From assembly GCF_009834025.1 (NCBI RefSeq), contig NZ_CP047156.1, positions 744,001-808,000 on the forward strand: DNA of 64,000 bases. Reading direction: 5' to 3'. How positions within the stretch are numbered: the first letter of the stretch is position 1; the number at the start of each line of letters is the position of its first letter. The notes below the pieces were generated by a model. The model did not search any database. It had not been told where the DNA came from and saw only the letters and a list, made by a program, of their open reading frames with translations. Shown piece by piece: positions 1 to 8,306 of the stretch. The position numbers were made by a program, and so were the translations under genes. The DNA is from Epidermidibacterium keratini. Lineage in GTDB: Bacteria > Actinomycetota > Actinomycetes > Mycobacteriales > Antricoccaceae.

Positions 1-987
1 ACTGAGCTGTCGCGCGAGATTCAGGCGGACGCCGAGCGCCCGGCTGACACGAACTACCGACTCCAGGTCGACTATCTGCCGGAGGAAACGACGCAGGACA
101 TCGATTACCGGGTTCGTGCTGGCGACAACGGCATCCCGAGCTCGGCGAAGTTCCGCGCGTTCGACGCTGAGGCGCATGTCGGTTCCCGTCCTGGGTTCAC
201 CGAGGTGTCCGGCGGTCTCCAGCCTCTCGGCCAGCGTGAGCTCATCACCGAGCTCGATCGGCTGCGCATCCGCAAGGCTGACGCCGAAGCGTTCCGTGTC
301 GAGCTGGCTAAGGCGGACCGTGCGGCGACGCTGGCGACGGTGGTGCGCATGGAGCGCGCTGTCGCTCAGACGCTGCTCACCGGCAAGACCACGCTCACAA
401 ACGAGCGCGGCATCACCCAGGAAGCCGACTGGGGGCGCAAGGCGAATCGGACGGTCGCCGCGGCGACGCAGTGGACGAACGCCGACGCGGCTGACCCGAT
501 CGCGGACCTCACCGCGTGGCAGGAACTCGTGGATCGCGAGGGCACGTGGGTCATGTCGACCCCGACGTTCAACCTGATCCGCCGCACCGAGGCGATGCGT
601 AAGCTCGGCTCGATCGCGGCGACGGGCCTGGCGTCGACGGTCACGACCGACTTCGTGCGGCAGACCGTCTCGGCCTACGGACTCGGCACGATCGACCTGT
701 ACGACGCGAAGTTCATCAACGAGGCCGGCGAGGAAGAGCGCATCTTGCCGGTTGGCAAGGTGCTGTTCGTCCCGAACGCGGGCACCGGTGCTGCCGGCCG
801 CACGGTGTGGGGTGTCACTGCCGAGGCGATGGACCCGAAGTACGAGATCGAGGAGTCTGCGTGGCCCGGCATCGTTGTCGGTCACTACCAGAACGAGCAC
901 CCGAAGCAGGACTGGGTGCACGCTTCGGCGATCGGCTTCCCGGTGCTCGCGAACCCGGACCGCACTCTTGCTGCGACGGTGGCGTAG
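1..987 (+). CDS. Major capsid protein, lambda gpE family (5' partial)
   Basis: The frame is open from base 1 to a TAG at 985-987, so the true start lies left of the window. The visible 328 residues include the C-terminal pattern of the Phage_cap_E family: a DLYDAKF segment, then an LPVGKVLFVPN strand and a GRTVWGVTAEAMDP segment. It would build the icosahedral head with the HK97 fold. The connector genes follow directly, which supports the call. An internal GTG at 205 opens a shorter frame but should not be taken as the start, because similarity-type capsid sequence continues upstream of it. Confidence 0.85.
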   Translation, partial: TELSREIQADAERPADTNYRLQVDYLPEETTQDIDYRVRAGDNGIPSSAKFRAFDAEAHVGSRPGFTEVSGGLQPLGQRELITELDRLRIRKADAEAFRVELAKADRAATLATVVRMERAVAQTLLTGKTTLTNERGITQEADWGRKANRTVAAATQWTNADAADPIADLTAWQELVDREGTWVMSTPTFNLIRRTEAMRKLGSIAATGLASTVTTDFVRQTVSAYGLGTIDLYDAKFINEAGEEERILPVGKVLFVPNAGTGAAGRTVWGVTAEAMDPKYEIEESAWPGIVVGHYQNEHPKQDWVHASAIGFPVLANPDRTLAATVA

Positions 988-992
988 TCGCC

Positions 993-1169
993 GTGGCGAA
1001 GCTGAAGGCGACCGTGATCGTCCGCAACCCGAAGACCGGGGCCGTCACCGCGCTGCTTGCGGGCAGCGCCGTGCCGGACTGGGCCGAGGGGCTTGTCGGG
1101 GACCATCTGCTCGAACAGGAGCGGAAGGCCCCGGCGAAGCGTCCCGCGCCCAAGAGTGACGACAAGTAG
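993..1169 (+). CDS. Small phage protein after the capsid gene
   Basis: A 58-residue protein starts at GTG 993, five bases after the capsid stop. It begins VAKLKATVIVRNPKTG and ends in a lysine/proline-rich tail. The frame is open further upstream, but that part lies inside the capsid gene and reads as out-of-frame sequence, so the GTG is chosen. Small proteins in this place are common in siphovirus head operons and may be capsid accessory or connector-associated. I do not recognise a family. Confidence 0.55.
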   Translation: MAKLKATVIVRNPKTGAVTALLAGSAVPDWAEGLVGDHLLEQERKAPAKRPAPKSDDK

Positions 1170-1175
1170 CTCATC

Positions 1176-1553
1176 GTGGCTGACGAACCCTACGTCACGG
1201 TCGAAGACGTCAAAGCCCGGTGGCTGGGCAGTGCCTCGCTGCCGGACGACGCGGTGATCAAGGCGTGGATCGCAGATGCGGAGGCCGAGCTCCGCGAGCA
1301 CATTCCGAACCTGGATGCGCTCGTGGAGTCCGGCCGCATCGCCCGAGAGTCGGTCGTCAAGATCGTCTGCAAGGCGGTGATCGGGGCGCTGCGGAACGCG
1401 GACGGTTTCCGGTCCGAGTCCGAGGGCGACTACTCCTACGCGCGGTTCGGTGACGGTTTCGTGTGGTACCGCCAGTCAGACATTGACCGGCTCATCCCGC
1501 GATCGACGATGCCTGGCGTGATCCGCTCTGCGCTTCCTTGCGGGTGGCAGTGA
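1176..1553 (+). CDS. Head-tail connector protein (gp15/HK97 gp6-like)
   Basis: This 125-residue protein starts at GTG 1176, six bases after the previous stop. It has the look of the Gp19/Gp15/Gp42-type adaptor family: an N-terminal VTVEDVKARW helix, an acidic AEAELREHIPNLDAL helix, and a C-terminal YSYARFGDGFVWYRQSD segment. Such adaptors form the ring under the portal. Position directly after the capsid genes supports this. Its stop codon overlaps the next gene (GTGA). Confidence 0.65.
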   Translation: MADEPYVTVEDVKARWLGSASLPDDAVIKAWIADAEAELREHIPNLDALVESGRIARESVVKIVCKAVIGALRNADGFRSESEGDYSYARFGDGFVWYRQSDIDRLIPRSTMPGVIRSALPCGWQ

Positions 1554-1888
1554 GCCTGCTTGATGGGCGGCACACGCTGCTGGTGACTCCGCAGATCCGC
1601 GTGGGTGACCCGGTGGACGGCGACAGGTTCGTCGACGGGCCGCAGATCGAGGTGCGCTGCAACGTTCAGCCGGTGTCGGAGGAACGGTCGGCCGCGTTGG
1701 GGCTTGCTTCGCGTGGCGTGTACCGGGTGTCGTGTCGCCGCTGGCCTGCCGGTGCGTACTGGCGGGCCGAGTGGCTGGAGGGCGGGATCGAGCTGTCCTA
1801 TGCGCAGGCGAATCCGAAGGTGCATCGAATGTCGGGCGCGACGTCTCACGACGTGGTGTACGGCGTGACGGAGGGTCCGCATGGCTAA
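1550..1888 (+). CDS. Head closure / head-tail joining protein
   Basis: A protein of 112 residues when started at GTG 1550, which overlaps the previous TGA by four bases. In-frame alternatives exist at TTG 1538 and GTG 1544, but the overlap start is usual in this operon. It is rich in beta-strand-like segments (LLVTPQIRVGD, IEVRCNVQPV) and fits the second connector (SPP1 gp16-like stopper) by position and size. Family assignment rests mainly on synteny. Confidence 0.55.
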   Translation: MSLLDGRHTLLVTPQIRVGDPVDGDRFVDGPQIEVRCNVQPVSEERSAALGLASRGVYRVSCRRWPAGAYWRAEWLEGGIELSYAQANPKVHRMSGATSHDVVYGVTEGPHG

Positions 1889-2195
1889 GTTGTCGTTTCC
1901 GCGCGGCGAGTCGTTCGCGAACGAGATGGCCGCGAAGCATGTCGAGACGCAGGCGAAGCTCGACACTGAGGCCGAGGTCGTGGCTGCGGTGATCCGTAAC
2001 ATCGCTGGCCCGCATGGCACTCTCGCGTCACGCGTGAGTGTCGAGTCCGGCGACGTGGACCGGTTCCCCGGCATCACGGACCCGGATATCGGCGCGATCG
2101 AGTTCGGCACGTTGGACCCTGACGCTAAGCAGGTCAAGGGTCTGCACGTGTTGCAGCGGGCCGCGAACGCGTTCGGAAGCAGCGGCACCGGCTGA
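1881..2195 (+). CDS. Minor head-tail protein (DUF5403 / HK97 gp10-like)
   Basis: A 104-residue protein from ATG 1881, overlapping the previous gene by eight bases. The C-terminal half (IGAIEFGTLDPDAKQVKG, then HVLQRAANAF) resembles the short gp10-like proteins placed between stopper and tail terminator in actinophages. It probably helps tail completion or head-tail joining. The exact family is from memory and was not checked. Its TGA overlaps the ATG of the next gene. Confidence 0.5.
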   Translation: MAKLSFPRGESFANEMAAKHVETQAKLDTEAEVVAAVIRNIAGPHGTLASRVSVESGDVDRFPGITDPDIGAIEFGTLDPDAKQVKGLHVLQRAANAFGSSGTG

Positions 2196-2596
2196 TGGGG
2201 ATGCCCCGTAGCGACGCGGTTGTTAGCCACGTCGCTCGACTGGTGTGCCCGAATGTCGCGCCGTTGGTGCCGGACGATCTGGCGAAGCGGTTGCCGTTCA
2301 TCACGTGGACGCTGGTGCGGCCCGAGTGGTCGCGTAGTGCTCAGTCTCGCCTGGCGGTCGAGTTTGACGTGAACGTGTCCGCGCATCACAACAGCCGCGC
2401 GGACGCTTACGCGTTGGCGTCGCGGTTCTGCGATGCGGTGGAGGGGGCCGGTGGGCTGGTCGTCCCCGATGTTGGCAGGATCGTGCATGCCCGCTCTCGC
2501 GGCGAGCCGTTCGAGGTCCGTGCCGCTGCCCAGTCCCCTACCTATTTCCAGTTCGTCGGGTCGCATTCGTTCGTGGTGCGGCCCATTTCCCTTTAA
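2195..2596 (+). CDS. Tail terminator protein
   Basis: A 133-residue protein starting at ATG 2195 (TGATG overlap). It precedes the major tail protein gene, the standard place of the tail terminator (gpU/gp17-like) that caps the tail tube and joins it to the head. The sequence alternates strands and helices, with a DVNVSAHHNSRADAYAL segment typical of these alpha/beta proteins, and a C-terminal YFQFVGSHSFVVRP strand. Assignment is from size, order and general pattern. Confidence 0.6.
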   Translation: MGMPRSDAVVSHVARLVCPNVAPLVPDDLAKRLPFITWTLVRPEWSRSAQSRLAVEFDVNVSAHHNSRADAYALASRFCDAVEGAGGLVVPDVGRIVHARSRGEPFEVRAAAQSPTYFQFVGSHSFVVRPISL

Positions 2597-2611
2597 CCAA
2601 AGGAAAATCTC

Positions 2612-3220
2612 ATGGCTCTGAATGATGCCGCAGTCCAGTACATCGACACCGGTCGATTCTTCGTCCACCTCAACAAGCAGGACGCTCCCCCGTCGAGCGA
2701 GGAAATCGACGCGTTCCTGGCGAATCCCGACCTCGCAACGAACCCGATCCTCGCGGCCGGCTACATCGACCTCGGTCACACCGAGGCCGAGACCGGTCTG
2801 ACGTTCGACGGCGACGAAGAGGAAGAGGAAGTTCTCCCCACGTTCCAGAAGAAGCGGTTCAAGCGTGTCATCACCACGCCGGCCGTGGACTCGTACTCCA
2901 TCGTCGCGCACCAGATCAAGGATCCGCAGATTCTGCGGTTCTACTACGGCGGCGGCACGATCGTGGACGGTGCGTTCAAGGCGCCGCCGGCCGCGTCTCG
3001 ACAGCCGATCGAAGGCAGCGGCCTGGTGCTGCTGAACGAGGGCGGCGACTGGATCGGCTCGTTCAACCCGCGCGTCGCTGTGGGCCGCGATAGTTTCATC
3101 GACCTGCCGCAGGGCGAGCTGTCGAAGGTGCCGCTGAAGGCGACTGTGCTGGAGCCGGACAACAACGAGTCCGACCAGTGGTGGCTGTCGAAGTCGTTCA
3201 CCGCTCCGGTCGGCGGCTAA
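2612..3220 (+). CDS. Major tail tube protein
   Basis: A 202-residue protein from ATG 2612, preceded by an AAAGGAAAA ribosome binding site, the strongest in this stretch, as expected for an abundant product. It begins MALNDAAVQYIDTGRFFVH, has an acidic run near residues 70-76, and contains DSYSIVAHQIKDPQILRFYYG, a pattern seen in actinophage tube proteins. It is followed by a hairpin and then the two chaperone frames, the usual order. It polymerises into the tail tube around the tape measure. Confidence 0.8.
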   Translation: MALNDAAVQYIDTGRFFVHLNKQDAPPSSEEIDAFLANPDLATNPILAAGYIDLGHTEAETGLTFDGDEEEEEVLPTFQKKRFKRVITTPAVDSYSIVAHQIKDPQILRFYYGGGTIVDGAFKAPPAASRQPIEGSGLVLLNEGGDWIGSFNPRVAVGRDSFIDLPQGELSKVPLKATVLEPDNNESDQWWLSKSFTAPVGG

Positions 3221-3231
3221 CTCGATCAGGT

Positions 3232-3266
3232 GACGCCCCGTGTCTACCAGCCCAGCGCGGGGCGTC
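3232..3266 (+). terminator. Hairpin after the major tail protein gene
   Basis: A perfect 9-bp stem (GACGCCCCG / CGGGGCGTC) with a 17-base loop starts 12 bases after the tail protein stop. No T-run follows, so it may be a partial terminator or an mRNA-stabilising hairpin that lets the tube protein be made in excess over the chaperones. Confidence 0.5.
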
Positions 3267-3306
3267 GCCGTCAATCTCGAATCGGGCTGGGATGGGTTGG
3301 TAGGCA

Positions 3307-3681
3307 ATGGATCTGGACCTGGAGAAGTTCCGCGAGCTGGTCGACAAGCGGTCGGGTAACCGCACGTTCGCGATCGGCGGCGTCACGTTCCGCAGCTCGT
3401 TGGCGTTGTCGAAGCAGCAGAAGGCTGAGGTTCGCCGCGTCGTCAAGAGGTACCGCGCCTTGGAGCGCGATCCTGACCACGACGTCGACATGTGGGAGGG
3501 TGCGGACCTGAGCCGCGAGATCCTGACCGCCGCTGCTGAGGACAAGCAGAAGGCGAAGGCTCTGATCGACGGCTTCGACGACCGAGAGGTCGACGCCGCC
3601 ATCGAGATGTTCAACGGCGGCGACATCACGAAGACCGACAGTGAGGCGGACCAGGGGGAAGCTTCTACCTCGCCGAACTGA
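3307..3681 (+). CDS. Tail assembly chaperone, short form (gpG-like)
   Basis: A 124-residue protein from ATG 3307. It lies between the major tail protein and the tape measure gene, the invariant place of the gpG/gpGT chaperones of long-tailed phages. It is mostly helical and charged, with VDMWEGADLSREILTAAAED in the middle. The last codons run over a G5AA heptamer and the frame stops at TGA 3679. The overlapping -1 frame encodes the extension listed separately. The chaperone coats the tape measure during tail assembly and is absent from the virion. Confidence 0.8.
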   Translation: MDLDLEKFRELVDKRSGNRTFAIGGVTFRSSLALSKQQKAEVRRVVKRYRALERDPDHDVDMWEGADLSREILTAAAEDKQKAKALIDGFDDREVDAAIEMFNGGDITKTDSEADQGEASTSPN

Positions 3682-4172
3682 TCGATCAGTACGGCGCGGC
3701 CCTGAACTACGACTTCCGCTCGTTGTTGGGGCTGCGCCTTGCTGACGTGTTGTTCGGCGAGGACTCCCTTCCCGCCGAGGAAATCCTCGCGTTGATCGAG
3801 TGGCTGCCGGACACGTCCGCTTTCGCCGCGTGTCAAGCCGCAGAGGCCGCGAAGGCTGACGCGGAGGCTGAGGCTCGCGGCGAGGAAGTGGAAGACCCGC
3901 CGACGCCGCAGTGGCACCCGAAGCGGTTCTACGGGTGGGGTTGGGACCGGATGATCGCGGCTCGCGTGGTGGACGAGTCGCAGATGAGCCGGATTAACGC
4001 TTTGGCGATCCACACCGACCGCAAGCACAAGTCGAGCCTGCCGAAGTTCACGCCGTTCCCGTCGCCGTGGGCTGTCGAGGCCAAGAAGGACGACGCATCG
4101 CCGCAGCAGCGCGGGTTGAGCGCTGCGCGCAAGTTCCTCGCGAAAGCCGCATCTGACGCACGGAAGGGGTGA
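3307..4172 (+). CDS. Tail assembly chaperone, frameshifted long form (gpGT-like)
   Basis: A -1 shift at 3654-3660 would join the first 118 codons to the frame that ends at TGA 4170-4172, giving about 288 residues. The downstream frame has no start near the junction and reads sensibly straight from the slip site (FYLAELIDQYGAALNYDF, then SLLGLRLADV). This is the pattern conserved across dsDNA tailed phages. The T part ends in a basic, alanine-rich region and stops three bases before the tape measure start. The fusion is inferred from sequence; the frameshift efficiency is unknown. Confidence 0.78.
3654..3660 (+). promoter_or_regulatory. Slippery heptamer for -1 programmed frameshift
   Basis: The heptamer GGGGGAA is read in the short frame as GGG GAA with one G before. 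Slipping back one base gives GGG GGA. It is the only suitable run in the overlap of the two chaperone frames, and the short frame stops 19 bases later. Heptamers of this G-rich type are used at the same place in many actinophages, to my knowledge. Confidence 0.7.
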
Positions 4173-4175
4173 GCA

Positions 4176-7100
4176 GTGGCTGATACCCCGATCGCTCGAC
4201 TGTCCATCCGCGTCTTCCCCGACACCACGCGGTTCGCGCCCGAGTTGCGGGCGAAGTTGTCGAAGATCGGTGACTTCAAGGTCAAGGTCAACCCTGAGCT
4301 GGGGCGTTTTCGGGAGCGGATAGAGGCGCAGCTGTCGCGTCCGTTCGAAGCGAAGGTCGATCTGGATCGAGGATTCACGCCGCGGGTCACGCAGTCGATG
4401 GAGCGGGCGTTCACGCGCGCGAAGCCAACGATCCGCCGTGCCGTGGTCGATGCTGCTGGGCCCGCTGTTGACGATGCGGTGTCTAACCGGCTGAAAGAGG
4501 CGAGCCGGGACGTCGAGCGGTCGCGGCGCCAGGTCCGCGACACGGAGCGGGACATCGCGAACCTGCGGGATCGGATGCTCGCGACGACGCGGGAAATGGC
4601 CGCGGTGGACGCGAAAGACGCCGCATCCGTCCGCGACCTGCAGCAGTCGTACGACCGGCTCACTTCGGCGAAGCGGCGCGCCGAGATCGGGCTCCGCGCC
4701 GACCGTACACAGTTGGCGCGCGCGGAGGCCGACGTGCGGGACGCCCAGCGTCGCGTGGATGCGTGGCTGGCCGCGAACCCGGCGAAAGTGCGTGTCGATG
4801 TCGACCGGGACTCTCTGCGGCGAGTTGGCTCGAAGATCCAGTCGGGCATCACAGGCCTCGCTGGCGGGGCGTTCCGTTTCACCGGCAGCGTGGTGAAGAT
4901 CGGCGCGATCGGTGTCGCTGCTTCTACTGCGGCTGCGGGGATTGGGGCTATGGCGGCTCAGGCCGTCCCGCTTGCGGCTGCGCTGTCTCAGGCTGCTGGT
5001 GTCGCTCCGCTGATCCCTGCGGCGCTTGCCGGCGGCGCTGCGGTGCTGGCGACTATGGCGGTCGGCGCCAAGGGTGTCCTCGATGCGTTCAAGAACAGCG
5101 GCGACCCGGAGAAGTACGCGGAGGCGCTAGCGAAACTCGCACCCTCGGCTCGGGAGTTCGTCGAGGCCGGCGTCGGCATGAAGGACATCTTCACGTCGAT
5201 CCGCATGGACACGCAGCAGCGCCTGTTCCAGGGCCTGGGTCGCGAGTTGAGCCGCTGGAAGACGAACCTGCTGCCCGCGTTGCGATCCGGGTTCAAGGAC
5301 GTCGCTGGTGGTTTGAACGACGCCGCGAAGAGCCTGATGCAGACGCTCGGGTCGCCGAAGATGGCCGACGCGATCCGCACCCTTTTCGGTAACACCGGCA
5401 AGGGCCTGTCTGCTGCGTCTGGAGGGTTCTCCGGCTTCCTCCAGGGCTTCGCGTCGCTTTCCGCTGGCGCGTCGGGTTTCTTCGAGCGGTTGGGGCGAGG
5501 TTTCACAGACGCCGGCCAGCGGTTCTCGACGTGGGTCGACCGGATCGTCGCCAACGGGCAGCTGGACCGGTGGATCAACAACGGCATCGAAGCGTTCAAG
5601 AGCATCGGGTCGATTCTCGGCAATATCGGCTCGACGCTCGGGTCGATCTTCTCGGCCGCGTCCGCGTCGGGCGGCAACTTCCTGAAGCGGATCGACGACA
5701 TCACCGGCCAGATGGCGGCATGGGCGAAGAGTTTCGACGGTCAGACGGCGCTACAGAACTTCTTCGCCGGGGTCTCGCAGATCACGAACGCGCTCGCCCC
5801 GGTGGGTGCGGCGTTGGCTGGTCTGGTCGGCACGATCGCGCTGAACGCTGGGAAGGTCGCCGAGGCGTTCGCGCCGTTCGCGGCGAAGGTGATCGACAAC
5901 CTGAAGCCTGCGGTGGACGTGCTGGGCGACATTCTCGCCGACATCGCACCGCCCCTCGGCGGATTCCTGGACGCACTGAGCAAGTACATCGCGCCCACGT
6001 TGCAGGCGATCGGGCCCGGCGTGAAGAAGGTTTTCGAGGCGCTGGAGGCCAGCGGCCCCGCGATCGGCCGCACGTTGGAGAGCCTGGGTCGGATCGGCGG
6101 GAAGGTGCTGGAAGGCATCGCGGCGGTGCTACCGACGATCGCCAGCGGTCTGGCCAGTATGGCCGAGTTTGTCGCTGACGTGGTGGATGCGCTCGGCCCT
6201 GTTCCTGCTGCGATCGCGGCGTTCCTCGCTGCTCTGGCGCTCTCCAGCGGCGGAGGCGGAGGCGGAGGCGGAGGGGGCTGGTTTACGGCTGGGCTTGGCG
6301 CTGCAGTCGCCGGTGGCGCGATCTGGGACAACCTCACGAACCCGAAGGCTGAGAGCGAATGGTCGACCTACGGCAGCAACATCGGCAAGGCGTTCGCAGG
6401 CGGTTTTGCGGCGGGCAGCAAGCTGCCGGGCGGTTGGCTCACCGGCGCGCTGGGCGGACTCGGCGCTGCTGCTGCGGCGGCAGTTGTTACGCCGGCGAAG
6501 ATGGCTGCCGAGACGTTCTGGGGGACGTGGAAGAAGGCCACCGGCGAAAAGATGAAGGCTGGGGATCGGTACTTCGATCCGACGCTTCTCGCTCAGGGAA
6601 AGAACCCGTTCGCTCAAGTGGTCGCGGGGAAGGCTTCCTACGGCGGCAGCGAGGAAGACAAGCGGAAGACGAAGCAGTACCTGGCCGACCAGCAGGCGTT
6701 CAACAAGGCACTCAAAGAGCTGTACGCCCTCGACTACGAGGCCGCCAAGAAATACTCGGGCGCGAAGTACGACACCATCAAAGAGAAGCAGGCTGGCCTG
6801 CTCCAGCTGGAGAAGGATCTCGCGGCCAAGAAGTCCGAGCTCGCTGCTCGCGGCATGTCCGAAGAGCAGATCAACGCCCAGATCAGCGCACAGCAGCAGG
6901 CGAAGGCCAACCGTGACAAGAAGGCTGCACAGGTCGCGTTTTGGGACATGCTGGGCGTCGAGTACTCGAAGATGGAGCGCAAGAAGTCCGACGACAGCAC
7001 TGCGGCGTCCGGTAATGCCGCGAAGGCGTGGGTTGATGCGTGGGGCGCGGCCGATTCCGGCGCTAAGAAGTCGGCGGACGGTCAGGCGAAGATGTGGCCG

Positions 7101-8306
7101 CAGCTCGGCAAAGCCGCGTCCGACTCGGCGGGCGGCGCGAAGAAGTCGTGGGTTGACGCGTTCGACGGCATGATCAGCTACGGCGCGGCGGCGGCGCCGA
7201 AGGCGCAGAACAACTTCCTTGGAATCGGACTCGTAGCGAAGGGGGCTGCCGACTCTACGAAGAAATCGTGGGTCGAAGCCCTGCTCGGGATCGACGCGAA
7301 GGGCGCAGAGTCGAGCCAGAAGCAGGGCTCGATCTGGGGCATCAGTGCTCAGAAGGCCGGCGAGTCAGCAAACACGGCCAGGGGTTCCTGGGTCGCTGCG
7401 CTGCTCGGGATCGATGAGAAGTCGGCCGGCACGGCTGGTGTGCAGGCGAACTCGTTCTGGGGTGCGGGTCAGGCGGGCGCGGACTCGGCGGCGAAGGCGA
7501 AGAACTCATGGCTTGAATCGCTCTTCGGGATTGACCAGAAGTCCGCCGGCACGGCGGCGAACCAGCAGCGCGACCAGCAGTCGGCGGCGGCCGCGAACCA
7601 GTCGGCTGCGAGCCAGTCGAACCAGTCGTGGGTTGCGGCCCTACTGGGGATTGACGCGAAGGCGAACGGCACGGGTCAGGCGATGCGGAACGCTGCATCG
7701 TCTGCGGGGCAGGCGAACTCGTCTGCGGCGCAGTCGTCGGCGTGGGCGTGGGGCTCATCCGCGTCACAGTCAACGAACTCGATTCTGCTGTTCTACCGGA
7801 CCTTCTCGACGAATGCGCCGCAGAGCGCAGCGTCGTCGCAGGCGAACGGTGTGGCGGCGATCTGGCGGTCAACTCCCGGCTACTCGATCGGCTCTGACGT
7901 GTCTGCGGGTTTCGCTCGCGGCATCGCCTCGCAGGCGAGGGCCGTGTCGAACGCGGCGGCGAACGTGGCGAACGCTGCTGCCGGCGCGATGAAGCGCGCT
8001 GCGCAGGTCGCGAGCCCGTCGCGCGTAACGATGCGGATCGGCGAGCAGGTCGGTGAGGGTCTGGCGATCGGTATCGAGTCCCAGGCGTCGGCGGTGCGCG
8101 CCGCCGCCCAGACCGTGGCTAAGGCGGCGCTGGACCCGATTCCTCAGTCGCGCGTCGGTATCGCGTTGCCACGTGAGCGCATTCGAGGCAGGGAGGGCAC
8201 GAGGGCGGTGACCGTGAACCAGTACATCGACACGGCCATTACCCGGACTGCGAGTGAGCTCGCAGACGAAGGCGCTGAGGCGGCGCGGCTGGCGGTGGCG
8301 GTGTGA
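4176..8306 (+). CDS. Tail tape measure protein
   Basis: At 1376 residues this is the longest gene of the phage, starting at GTG 4176 three bases after the chaperone stop. It has an N-terminal coiled-coil region (about residues 100-200, rich in R, E, D), a hydrophobic alanine/glycine segment (about 230-305) that may insert into the host membrane, a run of ten glycines near residue 693, and seven tandem 40-residue units (952-1192). The C-terminus has SPSRVTMRIGEQVGEG and the A/Q-rich helix common to tape measures. It sets tail length and aids DNA entry. The next gene overlaps its stop (GTGA). Confidence 0.92.
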   Translation: MADTPIARLSIRVFPDTTRFAPELRAKLSKIGDFKVKVNPELGRFRERIEAQLSRPFEAKVDLDRGFTPRVTQSMERAFTRAKPTIRRAVVDAAGPAVDDAVSNRLKEASRDVERSRRQVRDTERDIANLRDRMLATTREMAAVDAKDAASVRDLQQSYDRLTSAKRRAEIGLRADRTQLARAEADVRDAQRRVDAWLAANPAKVRVDVDRDSLRRVGSKIQSGITGLAGGAFRFTGSVVKIGAIGVAASTAAAGIGAMAAQAVPLAAALSQAAGVAPLIPAALAGGAAVLATMAVGAKGVLDAFKNSGDPEKYAEALAKLAPSAREFVEAGVGMKDIFTSIRMDTQQRLFQGLGRELSRWKTNLLPALRSGFKDVAGGLNDAAKSLMQTLGSPKMADAIRTLFGNTGKGLSAASGGFSGFLQGFASLSAGASGFFERLGRGFTDAGQRFSTWVDRIVANGQLDRWINNGIEAFKSIGSILGNIGSTLGSIFSAASASGGNFLKRIDDITGQMAAWAKSFDGQTALQNFFAGVSQITNALAPVGAALAGLVGTIALNAGKVAEAFAPFAAKVIDNLKPAVDVLGDILADIAPPLGGFLDALSKYIAPTLQAIGPGVKKVFEALEASGPAIGRTLESLGRIGGKVLEGIAAVLPTIASGLASMAEFVADVVDALGPVPAAIAAFLAALALSSGGGGGGGGGGWFTAGLGAAVAGGAIWDNLTNPKAESEWSTYGSNIGKAFAGGFAAGSKLPGGWLTGALGGLGAAAAAAVVTPAKMAAETFWGTWKKATGEKMKAGDRYFDPTLLAQGKNPFAQVVAGKASYGGSEEDKRKTKQYLADQQAFNKALKELYALDYEAAKKYSGAKYDTIKEKQAGLLQLEKDLAAKKSELAARGMSEEQINAQISAQQQAKANRDKKAAQVAFWDMLGVEYSKMERKKSDDSTAASGNAAKAWVDAWGAADSGAKKSADGQAKMWPQLGKAASDSAGGAKKSWVDAFDGMISYGAAAAPKAQNNFLGIGLVAKGAADSTKKSWVEALLGIDAKGAESSQKQGSIWGISAQKAGESANTARGSWVAALLGIDEKSAGTAGVQANSFWGAGQAGADSAAKAKNSWLESLFGIDQKSAGTAANQQRDQQSAAAANQSAASQSNQSWVAALLGIDAKANGTGQAMRNAASSAGQANSSAAQSSAWAWGSSASQSTNSILLFYRTFSTNAPQSAASSQANGVAAIWRSTPGYSIGSDVSAGFARGIASQARAVSNAAANVANAAAGAMKRAAQVASPSRVTMRIGEQVGEGLAIGIESQASAVRAAAQTVAKAALDPIPQSRVGIALPRERIRGREGTRAVTVNQYIDTAITRTASELADEGAEAARLAVAV
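7029..7751 (+). repeat. Tandem 120-bp repeats in the tape measure gene
   Basis: Tryptophan codons lie exactly 120 bases apart at 7029, 7149, 7269, 7389, 7509, 7629 and 7749, marking seven 40-residue units. Units 3, 4 and 6 share a SWVxALLGIDxK core and unit 5 has a diverged SWLESLFGIDQK version. Units 1, 2 and 7 keep only the W and the surrounding A/S/K-rich pattern. The bases are diverged between units, so the repeats are old rather than freshly duplicated. Confidence 0.85.

Noticed and set aside
1436-3307. Minus-strand open frame (623 codons) across the connector and tail genes
   Set aside because: It crosses five well-ordered phage genes on the other strand and has no recognisable domain.
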